A stretch of DNA of 64,000 nucleotides, taken from assembly GCA_032207245.1 (NCBI GenBank), contig CM063502.1, forward strand, positions 136,642,498-136,706,497, written 5' to 3'. Positions within the stretch are counted from its first letter, which is position 1. Each line of letters starts with the position of its first letter. The notes beneath the pieces were generated by a model. That model searched no databases and was not told where the DNA came from. It saw only the letters and a list, made by a program, of their open reading frames with translations. The DNA is from Pardosa pseudoannulata. Its lineage: Eukaryota; Arthropoda; Arachnida; Araneae; Lycosidae. The position numbers and the translations under genes were made by a program. Below are positions 52,601 to 64,000 of this stretch, piece after piece.

Positions 52601-53990
52601 AAAAATAGAGCAATTCTGTACTTTCGCTTTCTAGCCAACCTAGTCGGTTGCGAAAATCTAATAAAAACTTAACTCTCTCAAACAAGACAGATTTGTATTC
52701 TTCTTGTACACAAAATATAATTAATTTAAGTTTTGTGCTGTTTGTTAGCAGACTAGTTGGTCACTGTTACTTTGATGAATTTGATTTATGTAAAGTATCT
52801 TTAATCTTTAATAGAAATTATAACTGAGTACCACACTCGTAAAAGCACTTTGCCAATGCACTATGCATCAAATCTAAACATTTTGTGTCATGATTAATAC
52901 TCATAATTAAATGAAGTTGTTTTGTCCTTACAGTATTATTCTTTACTTAGTTTGAATAGTATCTTTCAATACTCTATGCCGTATATACTCTCAAAGTAAA
53001 GAAACGTGTAAATGATAAATACTTTTTGTTGTTTACAGTTAAGATAAGTATGTGTTATATACCAATACTAAGTCAGTTAACGTTTTATAAATGTTTTACA
53101 CTAAAATAAGTTTTAAATCATTTTTATGGTCAGTAAAACTGAATAGGATTACCATTATAATTAGTGAGAGACTAAATAAAAAAAAATCTAATAATATATC
53201 TGAACAAGAAATAATACGTAAATAAAAATGTAAAAGAATATATAAAAAATGTTGAATAAAAAACTAAAATAATGCATTCTTTGCAAATACCCGGGACAAA
53301 AAAATTCTTTACAGTGAAAACATTTTACCAAGATCTACTAAGTATACCAAAGGGACACATATGAATGCAGCCACTTTTAGGAAATATCTTAAATGGAAAG
53401 TGAAGTTTTGTATAAATGCATGGGAAAACTAAAAGGGAGTAACCATGACTTAAAGATATTTTTATAGTTTCAGAAGAGAAAAACATAATGAACTGTAGCG
53501 AAACAGTAATTGGAGATTAACAAGAGATTTCTTAGATTACAAAGAAAAGTCTTTGAATTCTGTTCAAGACATATAAACTAGGGATGGTTTTTGTGATTTG
53601 TTCCAGTTTGTATATAGTGGATTTTATAGTATTTTCTAAATTTTTCAATAAAATTTTGTTTAAAACAGATATTTTATTTCAAGCTGTAGTCTTTTTAATG
53701 ATGTCAGGATATACTTCGATTTCATGAGTTAGATTTTGTTTTCTTTATATATAATCTTCTGTTTACATCTTAAATAATTTATTTATTTATCATTATTATT
53801 TTTGGGGAGGGGATTATCTTAATAAGTAATTAAGTATTATTTTAACTATTTTGAAACAAAGGTTGTGAACGAATATAAGGTTTGCATTATATTTGTTGCC
53901 ATCATAAAAAACTGTTTTTGTTTGATCAGTATTTTAGTATACGTTATTCAACATTATTCTGACCATCATTTACAAACAAAATATATTTAT
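52601..53990. other. AT-rich sequence without recognisable gene
   Basis: Nothing recognised. Confidence 0.5.
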
Positions 53991-53996
53991 AAATAT

Positions 53997-54017
53997 CACA
54001 CACACACACACACACAC
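53997..54017. repeat. (CA)10 microsatellite
   Basis: Short CA array followed by CGAGCACGCGACG. Confidence 0.9.
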
Positions 54018-54920
54018 GAGCACGCGACGTTCCAAGTGATTAAGGCATGGAAGACGCTTATTAGTTCTTCTCTAAAAACTTCTTTATTGGAATCGTCTGT
54101 CGATGGCTACGGCATTTAGATATCCCTTGTTCACATTTTGGTACGACAAGCGAGGAGGATGTTACCAGCCCAAGTTCAAACTCAGAAGTGTGTTTTTGAC
54201 ATAAACAAAATCTTCTTGTCTACTTTCCCATTAGTTTCTTTACTCTGTATAGTTCCGCTCGAGAGTGTCTATTACTATTATTACGTTATCGTTAAAGAGT
54301 TCCAACTATTTTTAATTATAACTCTCATAATTCTTAACCTCTATTTTCAAACCTGACATATATGTATTTATAAAACCGTAAACTCATCCAGTTTTGTCCA
54401 CATTTTGCACACGTTTTATGTGCACTCCTAGTCACAAGATGCAGGTGGTAGTTAAACTCATTTTACATGTTTCGCATCGTCATCTTGCCGGTGGTCGCGA
54501 ATTCAGAAGGGATCCATTTCCTAAATTTTTCTTATACTTTTGATATTACAGTTACATAACTACGGTCTTTAATGTGCATCTGGTTGAAATCACATTAAAG
54601 TCTCATTAGTCTTAAAGGAAATAGGTACATACTTAAAGCGTATATGAAAAGGTAAAACCTTCGTGAGGCAATGTAGAATAAAATACAAATAAATAAAAAA
54701 CGTAAGTAGTGTCCGGAGTATGCAGACAGTTGTTTGTCAGCATTTTCCAATCCATTAAATACTCTCACGCTGAGAATTTTGCTCACTTCAAGCAACGAAA
54801 CATATGCGTACTTTCTCTATATGTGCTTTTCTTACGATGGCTTTGCATTTTTCGTTCTACTGAAAATGTATATGGTTTTACCTATCATGAGTTTCTAAAC
54901 ATAACTATACAGAAATTATA
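54018..54920. other. slightly less AT-rich sequence, no identified gene
   Basis: Frames at 53865-54119, 54138-54356, 54595-54795 (minus) and 54709-54921 are open but show no domain I know. No splice structure could be supported. Confidence 0.35.
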
Positions 54921-54922
54921 AT

Positions 54923-54961
54923 ACACACACAAATATATATATATAATATATATATAAACAC

Positions 54962-54998
<37 letters not shown>
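54923..54998. repeat. AC/AT compound microsatellite
   Basis: ACACACACAA, imperfect (AT)n, ACACACAA, then (AT)n ending in ACACAACAAC. Confidence 0.9.
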
Positions 54999-55241
54999 AC
55001 AACTAAAGATATTCTACTTAAGTACGTTTTCCATATTTCTACCTACACTTCTTCTGTATTCATACTGAACCTCAATTTAGTAATATATTTGATTTCATTA
55101 TTATAATTGACTTTTATAATTACTTAAAATTTTAGACAATTTTATTACACATATGTTTCTATGACAAAAATTAACTGAAGTTGTGATTGTTATTAGAGTA
55201 CTTCTAAATAAATGATCTGAAAATTCAGAAGATTTTATGAT

Positions 55242-55913
55242 AAAAGTTCATGAAATGTAAAATAATACTGCTTCGGAAAAAAAAATTGATTCAAATTTAA
55301 ATTTTAACAAGAAAAGTAAATATTAATACCCCACGGATTTGATGATAAATTATAATCATATTGGAATTTTTCTAGGAGTCAATTTATAACATTCTCTCTA
55401 TTACATGGTAATTTATTTAAAAAAAAATGAATTTTTATAACTGCTGACAGGATTTTCTCCTTAAAAATAACATGGTATTAAAGGAGTAAAACGTCCTGTT
55501 ATCCTCGAGAACACACCGAATTGAATGATACAGAACTAAAGTTAATTATTCCGATATTGTCAAACTTGAAATTAACTGATAAAAGTGCATGAAATGTAAA
55601 AAAAAATACTGGTTTGAGTAAAAAAAAATTATTCCAATTTAACTTGTAACAAGAAAAGTAAATGTTAACACTCCACGGATTTGATGATAAATTTTATTCT
55701 TATTGGAATTCTTCTCGGGATCAATTTGTAATATTCTCTTTATTTCATGATAATTTGTTTAAAAAAATTGAAATTTTATAATTGCTAACATGATTTTCCC
55801 CTTAAAAGTAACTTGGCATTCCAAGAGTAAAACGTCGTGTCATCCTGGAGAACATGTAGAATTGAATGATTCAGAACTAAAGTTAATCCTTCCGATATTG
55901 TCAAACTTGAAAT
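55242..55913 (+). repeat. tandem duplication, two units of about 339 bp
   Basis: Unit 1 (55242-55574) and unit 2 (55581-55913) align along their whole length. Shared blocks include CATGAAATGTAAAA, AACAAGAAAAGTAAAT, CACGGATTTGATGATAAATT, GAGTAAAACGTC and TTCCGATATTGTCAAACTTGAAATT. Mismatches are frequent but the copies are clearly homologous. No coding frame is conserved. Confidence 0.9.
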
Positions 55914-59781
<3,868 letters not shown>

Positions 59782-59883
59782 CCGAAAGGCCACTAAAAAG
59801 ATGAAGAAATTGCGGCTTTGGTGGTTTTTTAATAGAGGTGTTAGTAATTTTAGTTTAGGATTAAAGTGTTAAGTTTTTACATT

Positions 59884-59884
<1 letters not shown>

Positions 59885-59974
<90 letters not shown>
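59885..59974. repeat. (CA)n(TA)n compound microsatellite
   Basis: About 13 CA units followed by about 29 TA units, ending in CACATAC. Confidence 0.97.
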
Positions 59975-62900
59975 CATTACTAGGTAAACGTACTTTGGGT
60001 TTATATACAGTAGAATAAAAAAAGATTTCATGCAAAACTATCTCGTTCACCGATGAAATTTTAAAAATTTATTGTTATCATTTCATGTTTATAATGTGCG
60101 AAACATAATATTTTATTTTATTTTAGCAATTAGTATCAAGTTTATTTTCATTTATTATAAGTTAATTGATATATATTCATACAACTGAACCTGCATGTTA
60201 TTTGTATGTACATCGGTCTAAAAACATTTTTCAGTAGTAGATATTTATATTAGTGTTCGTACATTTGAAATAATTGTACATAAATAAAAGACATTTAATG
60301 TACAGCTATACTTTACACCTAATAGAATATAGTCTATAAATGAAACAAAATTTGTTAACGAGGCAAAATGAGTTGATTTATGGAAATTTATGTAATCTAG
60401 TCAAAATTATTGAAATATTTCTCGTTTATTATTTTCAAAATTTTGTTGTGGATATTACTAGAGGAATTTATAAGTAAATAAGCACTAATAATCCCATAAA
60501 TCAATAATTCGGAATATCCTTACAAATTGTAGTTATTTTCTACTTATAGATACTTACGTTGACTTAAATATACTTATGTAGATTTACTAGAAGACTACTT
60601 ATGTACTACTTCAGTAAAGAAATGTAACATTAATGCACATTAATTAATATAAGGACTTTACTTTTAAGTTAATTTAAAATTTTGTCAGTTGTGCAAGTAG
60701 AATCTGGAACCTTAATGTGACTAACACTCTATATATTATAACCTATCTTTATACAAGAATTACATAAGATGTGATTCTTTATTCTTCTTAAGGAGATATA
60801 ATTTCCATAATTTTTAAGACCATAAAAGTGACGAATATGAAATTTGTATAAAGTAACATTATAAGTACATTGACGTCATAATCAGGATTCGACGCTAGTT
60901 ACATAAAAGGAGGATTGTGACACTGACAGCTCCTTAGGATATGAAAAGTTTTAGTCTGATAAAATAAATTTTGTAATATTAGAATATTAAAATTTTTTTG
61001 TTTTTAAAAATATTTTTCATAATAAAATAAAAAAATAATCATTTTGCAAATATTGTAGTTTATGAAAAGTTAATTATTACTGAAAATCTACAATTATTAT
61101 TTAGGACTCTGAAGCTTCCTATCTAGTGGCAGTAACTATGAAAAAGTTTCTATGACTAATATAATTTTTATAATTTATAAAAATAGAAAGTGAGCATTTA
61201 CAATGAGTTTTCATTTATTATAAACTACAGTTCCTACGTCATTTAATTTAATGTAACTTTTAAAGCATTTATACCTTATATCAAATTCATCTAAAGATTG
61301 ATGCTTAAACATTTATTTCACGCTAATAGTCCTCTATTTATATATAGATTTTCGTTATTTTTTTATTTCAAATGCACATCGTTTTAAACTAGTTCCCGAT
61401 ACTGCAAAATATAACACGAAAGTCCTTCTACTTATTTGATTGATAAGGCTAATCAACGCCAAATTAATTTAGATAACGTTGGTGACTTACTAAATTTTAT
61501 TCTATATGGTGTTAGGGAAAAGAAAAGACAAGTTCGTTTGTTCCAAAAGTTCTCTTAGTTAACTAAAATTTCTATGTATTACACACGTATTACATGCATT
61601 ACATTTTCTATATTAAGTACCATATAGCATAGCTATGAAAATTAAGCAATGACTTAAGTTTTATATGATTTCATTAGCTATTAAAGTGATATTTTCTTTC
61701 TGTTCTCAACTTATAAAAGATAATGTCTTCTTCACAGCGATGCAAACAATAGAGAGGGATAGAAAATAGAAAAAGCAAGCATATAGCTGCGTCAAAAAGG
61801 TTTTACTTCAAGGAAATATCATCATTAAATCATAATTATAGACATAATACAGGTAGACAAATATTGATTTCAAGGGATTATCGTTTAATTATTTCAAATT
61901 CCTATCTTTGTATGCCGAGGGGAAACAATATATTTCATTCCATTTTCCATTTTTTCCCACATGTTATGAAATTGCTTTTAAAAGCTTTAATTGACTTCTT
62001 ATGCTTATTTTGATACTGGCAAATAAACTGAATGGGAAACTTAACTAATCCAGAACATGTTTACTTCGAAATCAGAAACTGTACTGTAAATTGTAATCTT
62101 AAAAACATAATGTAAATGCTATTAAAAGTGAATACTGTACATTAACCGTGAAACTATAAGAACGGCATCGTAGTTAGAGAATAATAAGAGAAAGATTAAT
62201 TTCAGTATAAATATTAGTGTACATTTATAGAGTAATTTTACGTTTGTTGTTATTTACATGCAATTATGAGTGTAATTAAAATATTATAGAAGAAATTCTT
62301 TTTTATTAAACCATTTATAAACTTATATTGGGCTTATACTGTTTTATATTCGGTAGTTTTTAATACATAGAAAGGAAATATTAGGTAACTATCCTACTCT
62401 ATACAAATATCGGGAAATCTCGCTATTCTGAAACAAAGATGAATAGCTATAGTTGATTCTTACGACACAAGAAATTGGGTTGATAACAAAATAAATAACA
62501 GCTGTCAAATGTAGTTTGAAAGAATATATTTCTCTTAGATTTCCAAAGGGCAAATAAGATAAATCGAATCCAATATAAATATATTTCTAATAAAAACATC
62601 TTAACAATATTTGCGAATTCTTTATTTTGAAAGAAGGAAAAATTAATTTGCTAAGTTATTTTGTATAATTTGAGAACTGTATGTACAAATTTAAATTAAT
62701 AATAGTATATATGATGTTTACGTTTCTAATGTTTTTATAAATGAAAAAAATATTCGCTATGCTCAAATATAAATAAATTTCTATGAAAACTGTAAAAAAC
62801 TATTGAGACTTACTTGAGGTCAAAGAAGGGAAAAATTCAACGACACTCTCAACCAGTCTAAAACCATAGCAGATATATGGTCGGCATGCATATTATTGAC

Positions 62901-64000
62901 CTCTTTGTAACCAGTTTTAGTAGTAAGTCGTAATCATATCAGTCTGCCAGTGGAAAACATGGACTGCAGTACACCCAACAGGCCATCTACTGACCCTTAA
63001 CAGGACATATGCAATGATTTTCATTATCTCGATTTATCGGTATGACCTCTCTAGAAATTTGTATCTCCATTATTTCAAAAGGGATTTACATTTTTTTTTA
63101 TAGTAAAGACAGATATTCAAAGGAAGATTTTTCTTTTTAATTTAGGCATGTAACTTTTTTCTACTAGTGTCAAAACTGAAGATACTTCTAAATTATTTAA
63201 TTTGTTTCCATCAAAGAAGGTATCATGAGGGTATCATGGTTAATGACTTTAATTGTTTGTAAAAACAGTTTTGCACACTGCGGGTATTATTGAAATGACT
63301 TTTCTCTTTTTTCTTTGAATTTCAATCATTCAAATTGCTAAGGCAGTTTTGTACTTTAAATGTATAGAATGAAACATTATATTACAATTAAGTTGAGGAA
63401 AATTAATTTTTATATAATACTTTTAAACTGAAAATGCAGTGTATTCCTGGAAAATGTTTTGCTTTAGCCTCGTTTTTTTTCTGCAGATATCTTTTGATGA
63501 ATCAAAGAAATAACACAGATAGAAATTCATACAAAATGTGTGTTTTCATACTTTTTACATTATATTTAGTGCTTATAGATTTAAAGACTGTTTTATGTAC
63601 CTTAAAATGTAAATACCTATTTAAGGAACTTTCTATATAATAAACATTTTTATTGACTTAGATCTCATTGTAGTATATCATCAAATTTAATCCAAATGCT
63701 TGTTTATTAGTAAACAATTTTGAAGAATTTTAAAAAGAAATAATTTAAATATTTTACAGGTTGCACCTACTCTAATATTTATTTTAACTTTTTTAATACA
63801 GTGACAGAAAAAGGAGTATATTTTATTAGTATATTTTTTAATACTTTTGAAATTTTTCTTGGCATATAGTTTTATTTCTTTTTTCGATCAATCTCCATTG
63901 AAAACATTTCTATATCTTCTTTTACCTTGTTTTGAAACATTATGTATATTTTTTATTTAATCAAAGCACGAGTTCGGTAATGTGTTTTGTATTTTAATTT
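59975..64000. other. AT-rich sequence without recognisable gene
   Basis: No coding, RNA or terminal-repeat signal was recognised. The frame at 63434-63640 is open but has no domain I know. Confidence 0.5.

Overview
This window is AT-rich nuclear DNA from a eukaryote, almost certainly an animal and probably an arthropod. The kinds of decayed transposon point that way: a Tc1-like transposase of the sort common in arthropods, a Mutator-like transposase (the PF20700-type domain), PIF/Harbinger, piggyBac-like, Helitron-like and tRNA-derived SINE copies. Long (TA)n and (CA)n(TA)n arrays fit the same picture. A chelicerate such as a spider or scorpion is my best guess, but it is inference only. I found no intact host protein gene, no rRNA, no convincing functional tRNA and no CRISPR array. 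The window reads as intergenic or intronic sequence filled with repeats of different ages. Nearly all open reading frames are either chance frames in AT-rich DNA or artefacts of (AT)n arrays, which read as Tyr-Ile repeats.

Layout. 1-4.85 kb: nothing recognised. 4.85-5.11 kb: C13A17 homopolymer and a possible mariner relic. 6.0-6.5 kb: long (AT)n. 7.9-9.8 kb: GC-richer islands, including a possible solo LTR and a pair of diverged inverted repeats. 9.85-10.5 kb: tandem duplication. 12.2-13.4 and 15.86-16.66 kb: two copies of one Helitron-like element, the first carrying a nested 227-bp piggyBac-like MITE with TTAA target duplication. 14.1-15.7 kb: short direct repeats and two (AT)n arrays. 17.4-17.8 kb: segment with a perfect 17-bp hairpin. 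19.4 kb: SINE copy. 20.0-20.7 kb: decayed coding-like stretch of unknown family. 20.75-21.13 kb: minus-strand LTR-like block and tRNA-Thr-like sequence. 22.2-22.8 kb: mariner-type element with arms of about 165 bp and a transposase C-terminal remnant. 23.7-25.2 kb: duplication. 26.0-26.6 kb: (AT)n/(AC)n. 27.7-27.95 kb: tRNA-like SINE. 29.3-30.5 kb: possible LTR-retroelement remnant. 31.07-32.38 kb: Mutator-like transposase pseudogene. 33.08-34.07 kb: broken Tc1-like element. 37.2-38.1 kb: PIF/Harbinger deletion derivative with TAA duplication. 45.7-46.5 kb: SINE split by a 638-bp piggyBac-like MITE. 55.2-55.9 kb: 339-bp tandem duplication. 58.9-59.5 kb: long (AT)n. 59.5-59.8 kb: LTR-like block. 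The remainder is unremarkable AT-rich sequence.

The elements do not form a functional pathway. The value of the window is as a record of transposition. It shows two nested insertions with clean target duplications and internal-deletion derivatives that keep pieces of their parent transposases. No novel biological system was identified with confidence; the most original observations are the nested MITEs, the mariner-type foldback element, the unassigned coding relic at 20.0-20.7 kb and the very long self-complementary (AT)n arrays.
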